DNA of 64,000 bases from Acidobacteriota bacterium (GTDB lineage: Bacteria > Acidobacteriota > Blastocatellia > UBA7656): assembly GCA_038040445.1 (NCBI GenBank), contig JBBPIG010000017.1:1-64000 (forward strand), read 5' to 3'. Both the position numbers and the translations under genes were made by a program. The first letter of the stretch is position 1. Each line of letters opens with the position of its first letter. A model generated the notes under the pieces. That model was not told where the DNA came from, ran no database searches, and worked only from the letters and a program-made list of their open reading frames with translations. Positions 28,669 through 36,474 of the stretch are shown here, one piece after another.

Positions 28669-29505
28669 TCACTCGGAGCGATTGCACCCAAGCTCAGCGA
28701 GCAGCGTCCTCACGCGTTCCTCCATTTCAGACTGTACCTCGACGGAATCTTCTAAGAGCAACTTCAAGTCCTGAGCCGCGTTAGTCATTTCTGGTGAATG
28801 TGTTCCAAAATCCTTAGAGATGAGAGCCACCTCGAGGCAGATCATCTCGTATCCTTTGCTAAGGACCTCAAGCTGGCCGCTCACCTCCTGTGCTTCGGGA
28901 TCACGCCGATTAATGAACAAGCATGAGAACTCAGTTGGGGTGAGCGAGCTGCTAGTAAGCTGCGACCCAGTGCCACCGTGCACATCAAAACTGCTCAAGA
29001 TGTCATATAGCAGCGAGGCAGCCTTATTTGTTTCGAACGCCTCGAATCTGTTCCCAAATCCGAAGGCCCTCCTGTACTCTTTGCTCTTCGGCCCCTTGGC
29101 TAGCGCCTCCACCTTTGCTGGATCGCGCCAGATATGCGCAAGTACTCCGGTGCTTTCCAGGCCCCGTCGCAGTACTGTCCCGGCTTCAGAAAGCACGCCG
29201 CGCAATGCTAGGTAAGGAATCAAGTTGATATCTTTCCAAAGTGCGACCATCAAAATACCCGTCCATAACTCAGCCATTTCCTGGCGCGCCCGGCCAAACC
29301 TGATTGGAATCTGCTCAAAGAGCGCCTGCTGACAATGCGGCAAGTACTCATTCGCCCAATGATAGTAAACCAGAATCTCTGCCCCCTTGTGGGCGTTGGC
29401 GGAGGCGAAGAGGCGATCACAAAACAGCCGGTCGGCTGAGAAAGTTCCAGTCAATTGATCGATTTGTCTGACAACGAACTCATGACATCTGACCTCCCTT
29501 AGCAA
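28669..29505 (-). CDS. unknown helical protein (DUF5677-like?), TTG start, coupled to upstream gene
   Basis: About 278 residues. TTG 29505 is chosen because GAGGA lies 5 nt upstream and no ATG precedes the conserved-looking part. It overlaps the upstream 95-residue gene by 26 nt in another frame, so translation is probably coupled. The body is mostly helical, with FGRARQEMAELWTGILMVALW and LRGVLSEAGTVLRRGLESTGVLAHIWRD; the Arg/Glu helix followed by a Trp-containing loop resembles DUF5677 and HEPN-like all-alpha proteins, but I do not see a definite R-x4-6-H nuclease motif. It lies 54 bp upstream of rtcB on the same strand and may be co-transcribed with it. Confidence 0.6.
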   Translation of the reverse strand: MLREVRCHEFVVRQIDQLTGTFSADRLFCDRLFASANAHKGAEILVYYHWANEYLPHCQQALFEQIPIRFGRARQEMAELWTGILMVALWKDINLIPYLALRGVLSEAGTVLRRGLESTGVLAHIWRDPAKVEALAKGPKSKEYRRAFGFGNRFEAFETNKAASLLYDILSSFDVHGGTGSQLTSSSLTPTEFSCLFINRRDPEAQEVSGQLEVLSKGYEMICLEVALISKDFGTHSPEMTNAAQDLKLLLEDSVEVQSEMEERVRTLLAELGCNRSE

Positions 29506-29767
29506 GTAAGTCCTCGACTAAACGTAGCGCCTCGTTGAGCTCGATCATTTCAGTACCATTTTGATCGGTGCGCCGCAACGCATTTAGGGCTTGCTTGATC
29601 GTCTCACAAGTGCGCCGCCTTTCGGCTCGCCTTACCTGTTGCCATGATTCTACGATCTTACCTCTCACGTGATGTTTGACTTCGTCGCGTTCCTGCTTGT
29701 TTGCTGGTTGGGCTTCCATCACCTCATCCATGATCTCCTGAGCGTAAACGTCAGCCATCTTTGACAT
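29480..29767 (-). CDS. small helical protein, overlapping partner of the 278-residue gene
   Basis: 95 residues with a strong GGGGAGGT ribosome-binding site 8 nt before ATG 29767. The product is charged and helical (MDEVMEAQPANKQERDEVKHHVRGKI, ETIKQALNALRRT) and ends LLAKGGQMS. It has the size and character of an antitoxin or a small regulatory subunit, and the 26-nt overlap with the following larger gene fits a two-gene module (inference). No known domain recognised. Confidence 0.6.
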   Translation of the reverse strand: MSKMADVYAQEIMDEVMEAQPANKQERDEVKHHVRGKIVESWQQVRRAERRRTCETIKQALNALRRTDQNGTEMIELNEALRLVEDLLAKGGQMS

Positions 29768-29949
29768 AGCTTCTTACCTCCCCTTATTCTTAATTTTCGC
29801 ATACTGGGGGAAGCGTTTCGGCTCGCGTGCCCTCCATGATCGTCCAAAACTCCTTCGCTCAACACTTACCGACCCTTGTCCCTCTTGATTCTTAAACGCT
29901 TGGCTCGAACGGTCTCTTGACGTACACTCACGACAAAGGAGCCCAAACC

Positions 29950-30165
29950 ATGATCGCACAGGAAGACACCATTGAAACCGAAACACCGACATCCCTAATT
30001 GAGATTCGCGAATTCATGAAACTCCCAATCGAAGAGCGGCGTCGAATCCTCGCACAGCAAGCCGAGCAAATGGTCGAACACTACGAGGAAGAATCGGCTC
30101 GCCGCGAACGCGAGCTATGGCAGGGTGGCGATATTGTCGAGTATGAACCGACTACAAACCGATGA
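29950..30165 (+). CDS. antitoxin-like small protein
   Basis: 71 residues from ATG 29950, with AAAGGAG 8 nt upstream; the earlier in-frame ATG lacks a site. It shows the pattern IREFMKLPIEERRRILAQQAEQMVEHYEE followed by ELWQGGDIVEY, common in short antitoxin-like proteins of cyanobacteria and related bacteria that precede a toxin gene. Here the next gene encodes a membrane coiled-coil protein, not a recognisable toxin. The divergent 180-bp region toward the 95-residue gene must hold both promoters. Confidence 0.6.
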   Translation: MIAQEDTIETETPTSLIEIREFMKLPIEERRRILAQQAEQMVEHYEEESARRERELWQGGDIVEYEPTTNR

Positions 30166-30200
30166 CTTTGAGCCGCCGAGCGTGCTATATTGCGTAAGCT

Positions 30201-30449
30201 ATGAGTCCGAGCATTGCAATTCTTTCGGCCGCAGTCACAGTGTTTGCGCTGGTGCTCTCCATTTTTGGCGCCTCGTGGCTCAATCAACGGAATACCGAAA
30301 AGCTCGTTGAGCATTTAGGTCAGCGTCTTGATCAGCGAATAGATTCATTGGAAAAACGTTTTGACCAGCGCCTGGACTCTATGGACCAACGCTTAGACCG
30401 TATTGAACGCCAGTTAGAAGCTATCTTCAAACCCTCGCTACCCAAATGA
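30201..30449 (+). CDS. small TM/coiled-coil protein, probably leaderless
   Basis: 82 residues: one N-terminal TM (IAILSAAVTVFALVLSIFGA) and then a regular coiled coil built from repeated RLDQRIDSLEKRFDQRLDS-like units of 7 to 11 residues. Similar proteins are frequent near small antitoxin genes. TATATT lies 9 nt before the ATG and there is no ribosome-binding site, which suggests a transcript with almost no leader. Function unknown. Confidence 0.6.
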   Translation: MSPSIAILSAAVTVFALVLSIFGASWLNQRNTEKLVEHLGQRLDQRIDSLEKRFDQRLDSMDQRLDRIERQLEAIFKPSLPK

Positions 30450-30499
30450 GTCTTGGGGATTAGTTAGCCGTCTGCTCGATCATTGAGCATCCCTAGCTT

Positions 30500-30540
30500 G
30501 TTTCGCGCAAAGACGCCAAGTCGCAAAGACCGCAAAGTTG
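30500..30540. repeat. CGCAAAG-type short repeat
   Basis: TTTCGCGCAAAGACGCC and CGCAAAGACCGCAAAG form a degenerate direct repeat of a type scattered in many bacterial genomes. The rest of the 330-bp gap holds the promoter listed next and a CCTGG-N5-CCAGG palindrome at 30632-30646. Confidence 0.45.
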
Positions 30541-30655
30541 CTGATTGAATTCTTCGAGCACGAAGTTCCACCTACCCCGCTGATAAACCCCGTCCTGCAG
30601 GGTCGAAGAATCCCTTGAACCCACCACGAGCCCTGGCAATTCCAGGCAGAGTCGC

Positions 30656-30683
30656 TTGACCTCTGCTGCTCACTCCGTATAGT
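30656..30683 (+). promoter_or_regulatory. promoter of the MFS transporter gene
   Basis: TTGACC (30656-30661), 16-bp spacer, TATAGT (30678-30683), about 100 bp before the ATG at 30785. A CCTGG-N5-CCAGG palindrome at 30632-30646 just upstream could be an operator. Confidence 0.5.
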
Positions 30684-30784
30684 AAGCAGACACCATACTG
30701 ATTGAAGAACAACCGGCCGAACTTCGACGGAGGATAGATCAACCGAAAGGGGCTGTTCTGAAAACCGCATCGGAGCATCACTAT

Positions 30785-32044
30785 ATGACAGCAGCCGCGC
30801 GGCAAATGACTATTCGCGAAGTTCTGCAACTGAAGCCTGTTCGGCGGCTCTGGTTGGCGCAGATGGTCAGCGTGTTCGGCGATTTTCTGGCGATATTCGC
30901 AGTGCTCAGCTACGTCTCATTCAACCTGCACGCTACGGCGGCCGAAGTCACCGGGATCAGTGTGGCATTCATGATCCCCTTCGCTGTGATCGGACCAGTG
31001 GCCGGCGTCTTCGTCGATCGATGGAACGTCAAACGCACGATGATCGCGAGCGATCTGATTCGCGCCGCGCTCGCAGTCGGGTTGGTCTTCACCGCGACCC
31101 TTGGCCAGGTTTACGCAATTCTTTTCCTTCTGAGCGTGGTTTCGGCATTCTTCTTCCCGGCGCAGACGGTCACCTTGCGGACGGTTGTCCCGCCTGAAGG
31201 TTTGTTGGCGGCAAACTCGCTAACTCAGCAGGCTTTCCAAATCATGCGCATAGTGAGTCCAGCCCTCGCGGGAGCTATGGTCGGGTGGTTTGGGGCAAGT
31301 TCGTGTTACTACATCGATAGCCTCAGCTTTATCGTTTCGGCATCCCTGATCGCGACGTTGGTGATCGCGCGCGCGCCGGTGGCGCCAACGAAAGACAGCC
31401 ACCCGCTCAAATCGGTGCTGAACGATTTGATGGCGGGAGTGACGTTCATCTTCACGGACGCGACAATTTCGTTCGTGATCATGGCGATGGCCGCCGGCAT
31501 GTTTGCAATCTCATGCTTTGGGCCGCTTATCGCAGTCTATGTCCGCGATGAATTGCATGCGGGTTCGTTAGCCTTCGGCATCATCAACGCGCTGATCGGC
31601 GTGGGAATGATCGCCGGGACGTTGCTGATGAGCCGTTTCGCTCAAAAGGTTTCGAAGACTCATCTGGCGCTGTGGGGTCTGTTGACGATGGGAGCGTTTG
31701 TGGTCGTGTTGGCGGCCTTCAAAAGCATCGCCGCTGCTTCAATCAGTATGTTCGGGGTTGGCGTCGGCGTGGTGTTCGTGTTCGTCTCGGCGCAAACGCT
31801 GATGCAGGGACATACGCCGATAGAGTTGATCGGACGCGTCAGCGGCAGTTTCATGGCGGTGTTATCGATTGCGCAACTGATAGGCTTGGTCTTCTCTGGT
31901 TCGCTGGCGCAGACGCTTGGCATCAGGAATCTGTTTTACCTCAGCGCGGCTATGCTCTTGTTGATTACAGTCTTCGGCTACTTCCGCCTGCCGCAGCAGC
32001 CGGCGATGAGCCCGGCAACGGCAGAGCAACAACACGGCGACTAG
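30785..32044 (+). CDS. MFS transporter (MFS_3 / EntS-like exporter)
   Basis: 419 residues with 12 predicted TM helices. It begins LQLKPVRRLWLAQMVSVFGDFLA, the typical start of MFS_3 exporters, and carries the A-like motif FVDRWNVKRTMIASDLIRA between TM2 and TM3. Relatives export siderophores, macrolides or other small molecules by proton antiport; the substrate is not deducible. Inner membrane. The DJ-1/PfpI gene starts 56 bp after its stop and probably shares its transcript. Confidence 0.88.
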   Translation: MTAAARQMTIREVLQLKPVRRLWLAQMVSVFGDFLAIFAVLSYVSFNLHATAAEVTGISVAFMIPFAVIGPVAGVFVDRWNVKRTMIASDLIRAALAVGLVFTATLGQVYAILFLLSVVSAFFFPAQTVTLRTVVPPEGLLAANSLTQQAFQIMRIVSPALAGAMVGWFGASSCYYIDSLSFIVSASLIATLVIARAPVAPTKDSHPLKSVLNDLMAGVTFIFTDATISFVIMAMAAGMFAISCFGPLIAVYVRDELHAGSLAFGIINALIGVGMIAGTLLMSRFAQKVSKTHLALWGLLTMGAFVVVLAAFKSIAAASISMFGVGVGVVFVFVSAQTLMQGHTPIELIGRVSGSFMAVLSIAQLIGLVFSGSLAQTLGIRNLFYLSAAMLLLITVFGYFRLPQQPAMSPATAEQQHGD

Positions 32045-32100
32045 CACGCGCTGACCCGCGGTCGCCAGGCGGCCGCAATGCGGTTCGGGAGACTCCGTTA

Positions 32101-32811
32101 ATGAATATTGCGATCCTCGTTTATCCTGGTATGACGGCACTCGATGCAATAGGTCCCTACGAAGTGCTAAATGGGATTCCGGATGTCGAGCTTCAGTTCG
32201 TGTGGAAAACAATCGGACCCGTCATGACCGATAGTGGAGTATTAGCCATCGGCGCCACGCATACTTTTGATGAAATTAAGCGGGCCGACATTGTGGTTGT
32301 GCCCGGCTCGTCTGCTGACACAGTGACGATGATGGCTGATTCGCAGGTTCTGATGTGGCTCAAAGAAATTCATTTGACGACTCGCTTCACGACATCCGTG
32401 TGTTCGGGAGCGCTCATTCTAGCGGCGGCTGGGCTCTTGAAAGGCTTGCCTGCGACAACCCATTGGGCAGCAATGTCCGCGCTTCGCAAGTTCGGGGCGG
32501 AACCAATGCCGAACGAACGAGTCGTTCAGTCTGGAAAGATCATCACCGCCGCGGGGGTGTCGGCCGGCATCGATATGGCGCTTCATCTGGTCGCACAGGT
32601 TTGCGGAGAGGAACGTGCGCGGATTATCCAACTGTTGATCGAATACGACCCGCGTCCCCCGTTCGATTCAGGGCACATGAGTAAGGCGGATACCAGGATA
32701 GCGGAGACTGCTCGATCGGAGATGTCCCGGCGCGCCGCCAATCCCAGGAATCTCGTTTCAGTCCCAAAATTGTTGGCTAGTCAATGGCTCGCCAGGATCA
32801 CACACCGATAG
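32101..32811 (+). CDS. DJ-1/PfpI family protein, isonitrile hydratase-like
   Basis: 236 residues. The class-I glutamine-amidotransferase-like fold is evident from MNIAILVYPGMTALDAIGPYEVL at the start, VVVPGS and the nucleophile elbow TTSVCSGALILAAAGLL with Cys101; THWAA and AAGVSAGIDMALHLV follow. This arrangement matches isonitrile hydratase and AraC-regulator N-domains; no HTH follows, so it is an enzyme-like stand-alone. The substrate is uncertain. It is 56 bp downstream of the exporter gene, and linkage suggests a shared small-molecule theme (inference). Confidence 0.85.
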   Translation: MNIAILVYPGMTALDAIGPYEVLNGIPDVELQFVWKTIGPVMTDSGVLAIGATHTFDEIKRADIVVVPGSSADTVTMMADSQVLMWLKEIHLTTRFTTSVCSGALILAAAGLLKGLPATTHWAAMSALRKFGAEPMPNERVVQSGKIITAAGVSAGIDMALHLVAQVCGEERARIIQLLIEYDPRPPFDSGHMSKADTRIAETARSEMSRRAANPRNLVSVPKLLASQWLARITHR

Positions 32812-32896
32812 ACTCGGCCAAAACGGAGATCGGCGCGCGCTCAAAAAGCGCGCCTGCGGTTGCCTTTGACTTGTTCGATCACTCAGGAGGACAAAG

Positions 32897-34366
32897 ATGC
32901 ACAGCCACAAACGCTTCGCTCTTACTGCATTCCTATTGTGCGCGCTTTTCGTCAACGGAGCCGTAGCGCGTCAGCCCGCGCTTGCCACTGATCCGATCGA
33001 GCAGGCATCTGCTCGACTGGTGGGTTCGATACTTGTGAATGGTTACTCGATGGACTATCTCCGGGGCCTGACCGATCAGTTCGGGGGACGACTCACCGGA
33101 TCGGCGGCTTATCAGCGCGCGGCCGAATGGGCGGCCGAACAGTTTCGAGCGGCGGGCATCAAAAACGTCAAGCTTGAGCCGTGGGCCATGCCTAGCGGAT
33201 GGGAGCGAGGCTGGGCGCGCGGGCGCATGACTAAACCGCTGGATCGGCCCCTCCATATCCAATCGCTTGGCTGGGCGCCTTCGACGCCGCCCGGTGGCGT
33301 AACCGCCGAAGTGATCATCTTCAGCGACCTCGATCCCAAAAAGATCAAAGCACAGGCCGACAAGCTCAAAGGCCGCGCGGTCATGCTCGATCTCGCAACT
33401 ATCTTTGCGGATGGCTTCAGTGCTTTCGCGAAACTCATCGACGCGCTTCCGCTCTTTAAAGAAATCGGTACCGCGGCGATCATCGTGTCTGATGGCGAGC
33501 GCAACAACGTCCTGAACGCGTTCGGGTTCACGTGGGGAGGTCAGATGAGCCCGTTGCCGATCGCCCAAGTTGGAATGGAAGACGGGAAGCTGATCGAGCG
33601 GCTGCTGGCAAAAGGTCCGGTGACGATCGAGTTCGCTTACGAGAACAAGACCAGCGGGCCGATGCAGGTCAACAACGTCATCGCCGAGATTCCGGGCCGC
33701 GAGAAACCCGATGAATGGATCATCATCGGCGCGCATCTGGATTCGTGGGACTACGGCACAGGCGCGCAGGACAACGGGTCCGGGTGCGCGATGGTGTTGG
33801 AAGCTGCTCGCGCGCTTGCGGCGATGAGTCCTCCGCGACGATCCATCAGATTTGCGTTGTGGGGCGGCGAAGAAGAAGGGTTGCTGGGCTCGGCCGCTTA
33901 TGTGAAAGCTCACAAGGCCGAGCTTGGCCTGTGCGTAGCGGCCCTCAACACCGACAACGGCGCCGGGCATCCCAAGGGTTGGAAGCTCGAAGGCCGAAAG
34001 GATCTGGCAGAGGCAATGACGACGATCAGCAATTCTCTGCTCGAAGGTCTCGGCGCAAGTGGAAGGTCGCAGGAGACGACGTTTGACACAGATCACGGGC
34101 ACTTCATGCTCGAAGGCATTCCGGCGCTCGACCTGTGGGTTGATATGTCGCACTACGGAGAGATTCATCATAAGAGCAGCGACACGATCGACAAGGTAGA
34201 CGCTCACAGCCTGGCGGCCGGCGCGGCGGTCATAGCAGTCACCGCGTACGCGATCGCGGAAAGACCCGAGCCCATTGCGCCCCGCATCGACCGGGCAGCA
34301 GTCACAGAGATACTCAAGAAAGCCAAGCTCGATGGTTTCCTGAAAGCGATTGGTCTTTGGAATTGA
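32897..34366 (+). CDS. secreted M28-family zinc peptidase
   Basis: 489 residues. Signal peptide HKRFALTAFLLCALFVNGAVA. A PA-like insert (about residues 135-245) precedes the catalytic domain, which has the zinc ligands in order: His and Asp in IIGAHLDSWDYGTGAQDNGSG, EE in ALWGGEEEGLLGS, Asp in ALNTDNGAGH and His in YGEIHHKSSDTID. Relatives are aminopeptidases or glutamate carboxypeptidases acting outside the cytoplasm. GGAGGAC lies 6-7 nt before the ATG. It is convergent with the nuo operon. With the M24 enzyme at 18125 it suggests use of external peptides. Confidence 0.9.
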   Translation: MHSHKRFALTAFLLCALFVNGAVARQPALATDPIEQASARLVGSILVNGYSMDYLRGLTDQFGGRLTGSAAYQRAAEWAAEQFRAAGIKNVKLEPWAMPSGWERGWARGRMTKPLDRPLHIQSLGWAPSTPPGGVTAEVIIFSDLDPKKIKAQADKLKGRAVMLDLATIFADGFSAFAKLIDALPLFKEIGTAAIIVSDGERNNVLNAFGFTWGGQMSPLPIAQVGMEDGKLIERLLAKGPVTIEFAYENKTSGPMQVNNVIAEIPGREKPDEWIIIGAHLDSWDYGTGAQDNGSGCAMVLEAARALAAMSPPRRSIRFALWGGEEEGLLGSAAYVKAHKAELGLCVAALNTDNGAGHPKGWKLEGRKDLAEAMTTISNSLLEGLGASGRSQETTFDTDHGHFMLEGIPALDLWVDMSHYGEIHHKSSDTIDKVDAHSLAAGAAVIAVTAYAIAERPEPIAPRIDRAAVTEILKKAKLDGFLKAIGLWN

Positions 34367-34403
34367 GGACTGGAATAGAGGAGTCGCGCAAAGATAAAAG
34401 ACT

Positions 34404-34688
34404 TTATTTGAATTGGCCGAATCGTTTTAGAAGCTGGTAGATGTCGAGCGCCGTGCCCACCAATCCCAGCACCAGCCCAACGATGAACCACAGAGGCGAA
34501 GTCACAAACTGCTTATCGATCCACCAGCCGATCAGTGCGGGGATACCTATCATCCACGGGATCGCCAGCGCCAACCCGACGGTTCCGACCGCTTGACGCC
34601 AGCTTATGCCGCCGCTTTGCGTTTGGCTATCGTCTGAGTCTTTGGGCTGCTCGGTTTGCGTCTCTGCCTCTTTGTCTTTGCGGTCCTC
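34404..34688 (-). CDS. AtpZ/AtpI-like small membrane protein (start codon unresolved)
   Basis: Directly after nuoN, overlapping its stop codon in the +1 frame, is an ORF whose product has an acidic/Lys/Gln linker and then GGISWRQAVGTVGLALAIPW, GIPALIGWWIDKQF and LWFIVGLVLGLVGTALDIYQL, i.e. two TM helices of the AtpZ/AtpI family normally found before F1Fo-ATPase operons. Stop TAA at 34404-34406. No ATG, GTG or TTG lies in frame before the first TM. A TTG overlapping the nuoN stop is in another frame and ends after 28 codons. A frameshift, rare start or sequence error is possible. No ATP synthase genes are in the window. Confidence 0.6.
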   Translation of the reverse strand, partial: EDRKDKEAETQTEQPKDSDDSQTQSGGISWRQAVGTVGLALAIPWMIGIPALIGWWIDKQFVTSPLWFIVGLVLGLVGTALDIYQLLKRFGQFK

Positions 34689-36381
34689 AACGAGGCGGCC
34701 TAATCGGCTCGTTGCCCGGCTCGTTGCCCGGCTCGTTGTCCGGCGCGTTCGGAAGGCCGCGCCGTTGATCGCTTCCAGATTTGCCGGCGCCTTGCTGGTA
34801 AGAGTAGGTCTTCAGTCCCGGGCTGATGCCCGCGCTTTGCGTCAGGCTGATGAGCCGCTGAGGGAATACGCCGATGTACAGCACCAACACAGCGGCCACA
34901 CCGAGGGCCAGGCGAAGCGAAGGCGCCAGCTTGACCGGTTGGGGATCGGTCTCATCCTCGATGTACATTGCTTTGATGAAACGGATGTAATAATACAACG
35001 ACACCACGCTCATCAACACCGCCAGTATTGCCAACCGCACGAGCCACGGGTTGCCCGTCTCGATCAGACCGGCGAACAAATAGAACTTGCCGATGAATCC
35101 CGCCGTCGGAGGTATGCCTCCAAGCGACAGCAAGAAGATCGTCATCATCACAGTCAGCCACGGGGCTTTCTTCATCAAGCCCTTCAGGTCGTCGATTCGA
35201 TCGCCGACGATGCCCCGACGCCGAAGCGCGATGATACAACCGAAAACACCCAGGTTCATGATCGTGTAAATGAAAAGATAGATGATGAAGCCGGTATAGC
35301 CGGTTTCATTGCCGGCGACGATTCCCAACAGCGTGTAGCCCGCGTGCGAGACCGATGAATAAGCCAGCAGCCGTTTGGTGTTGTTCTGGGTCAGCGCCGC
35401 GAGGTTGCCCCACACGATCGTGATAGCGGCCACCACTCCCAACAACACGGCCCAACCGGGAAGCCCGGGAATGTTGTTGGCCGCATCGCCCGCGAGTGAG
35501 CCGCGCAGATCGGGAAGACCATAAAGAAACAATCGGCCGAACATCGCGAAGCTTGCGGCTTTCACGCCGACAGACATGAAAGCAGTGATCGATGTAGGCG
35601 CGCCCTCGTACGCGTCGGGCGCCCACATGTGAAACGGAACGGCGGCGACTTTGAAGAACATTCCGGCGGCCATCAACACCACCGCCAGCATTAACAGGTA
35701 GCGCATGTCGGGTGCTGCCTGCGCGCCGAATGGATTGAAGGCTGGAGAAGCAACGATCGGAATCGCGGTGGCGATCTTGGCGAGATTTGTCGAGCCGGTC
35801 AGCCCGTACAACATCGAGATGCCGTACAACAACACGCCGGACGAAAAAGCTCCCAGCAGGAAGTACTTCATCGAGGCTTCGTTCGACTTCTGATCGCGGC
35901 GGAAGTAGCCGACCAGTATGTAGACCGATACGGCCATCAACTCGAGGGCGATGAACAACGTCAGCAAGTCCACGCCCGAGGCCATGAACATCATCCCGAT
36001 AACAGAGAAAAGTATCAGCGAATAGTACTCGCCTCGCTGTTCGCCTTCCAAATCGAGATACTTTATCGAGAGCAGTATCGACAGCGCCGCGCCGATCAGA
36101 AACATCGACTTGAACACGACTGCGTAGTTGTCGAGCACGATCATGTCGTAGAACGCAGTGCGCGGCGCGCCCTTGGTTACTATTTCGGTGTACAGGATCC
36201 AGAGTGAGACAAACGCGAAGCCTACTCCCGCCAGCGAGACCCACGCCACCACTCGCTTACGGTTGCGCGGGAGCATCACGTCGAGCACGAGCGCGGCGCA
36301 GGCGAACAGCGTGAGGATGCCTTCAGGCATGATGAACTGCGCAGCCTGCAGCGCGATGGTTTGAAAGTCAGTAGCCTGCAT
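34687..36381 (-). CDS. nuoN: NADH-quinone oxidoreductase subunit N
   Basis: 564 residues, 14 predicted TM helices of the antiporter-like family, with the conserved Lys-containing segment in the membrane arm (TM5/TM7 region around LLGAFSSGVLLYGISMLYG and AVPFHMWAPDAYEGAP). It is one of three proton-pumping antiporter-like subunits of respiratory complex I. The C-terminal tail is hydrophilic with a repeated NEPG unit. It is the last nuo gene here, preceded by nuoM across a heptamer hairpin and followed by the AtpZ-like ORF. Confidence 0.95.
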   Translation of the reverse strand: MQATDFQTIALQAAQFIMPEGILTLFACAALVLDVMLPRNRKRVVAWVSLAGVGFAFVSLWILYTEIVTKGAPRTAFYDMIVLDNYAVVFKSMFLIGAALSILLSIKYLDLEGEQRGEYYSLILFSVIGMMFMASGVDLLTLFIALELMAVSVYILVGYFRRDQKSNEASMKYFLLGAFSSGVLLYGISMLYGLTGSTNLAKIATAIPIVASPAFNPFGAQAAPDMRYLLMLAVVLMAAGMFFKVAAVPFHMWAPDAYEGAPTSITAFMSVGVKAASFAMFGRLFLYGLPDLRGSLAGDAANNIPGLPGWAVLLGVVAAITIVWGNLAALTQNNTKRLLAYSSVSHAGYTLLGIVAGNETGYTGFIIYLFIYTIMNLGVFGCIIALRRRGIVGDRIDDLKGLMKKAPWLTVMMTIFLLSLGGIPPTAGFIGKFYLFAGLIETGNPWLVRLAILAVLMSVVSLYYYIRFIKAMYIEDETDPQPVKLAPSLRLALGVAAVLVLYIGVFPQRLISLTQSAGISPGLKTYSYQQGAGKSGSDQRRGLPNAPDNEPGNEPGNEPIRPPR

Positions 36382-36386
36382 AAGAA

Positions 36387-36473
36387 TGGTTCCGAGTTCC
36401 GGGTTCCGAGTTCAGGGTTTCGGGTCAAGGATTCGCAGGCTCAACCCGGAACCCTAAACCCGGAACCCGGAAC
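36387..36473. repeat. heptamer inverted repeat between nuoM and nuoN
   Basis: GGTTCCGAGTTCCGG-type heptads on the left and GGAACCC/AAACCCG-type heptads on the right form a hairpin spanning the whole nuoM-nuoN spacer. Related to the GTTCAGG repeats at 20833 and 40574. Confidence 0.7.
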
Positions 36474-36474
36474 C

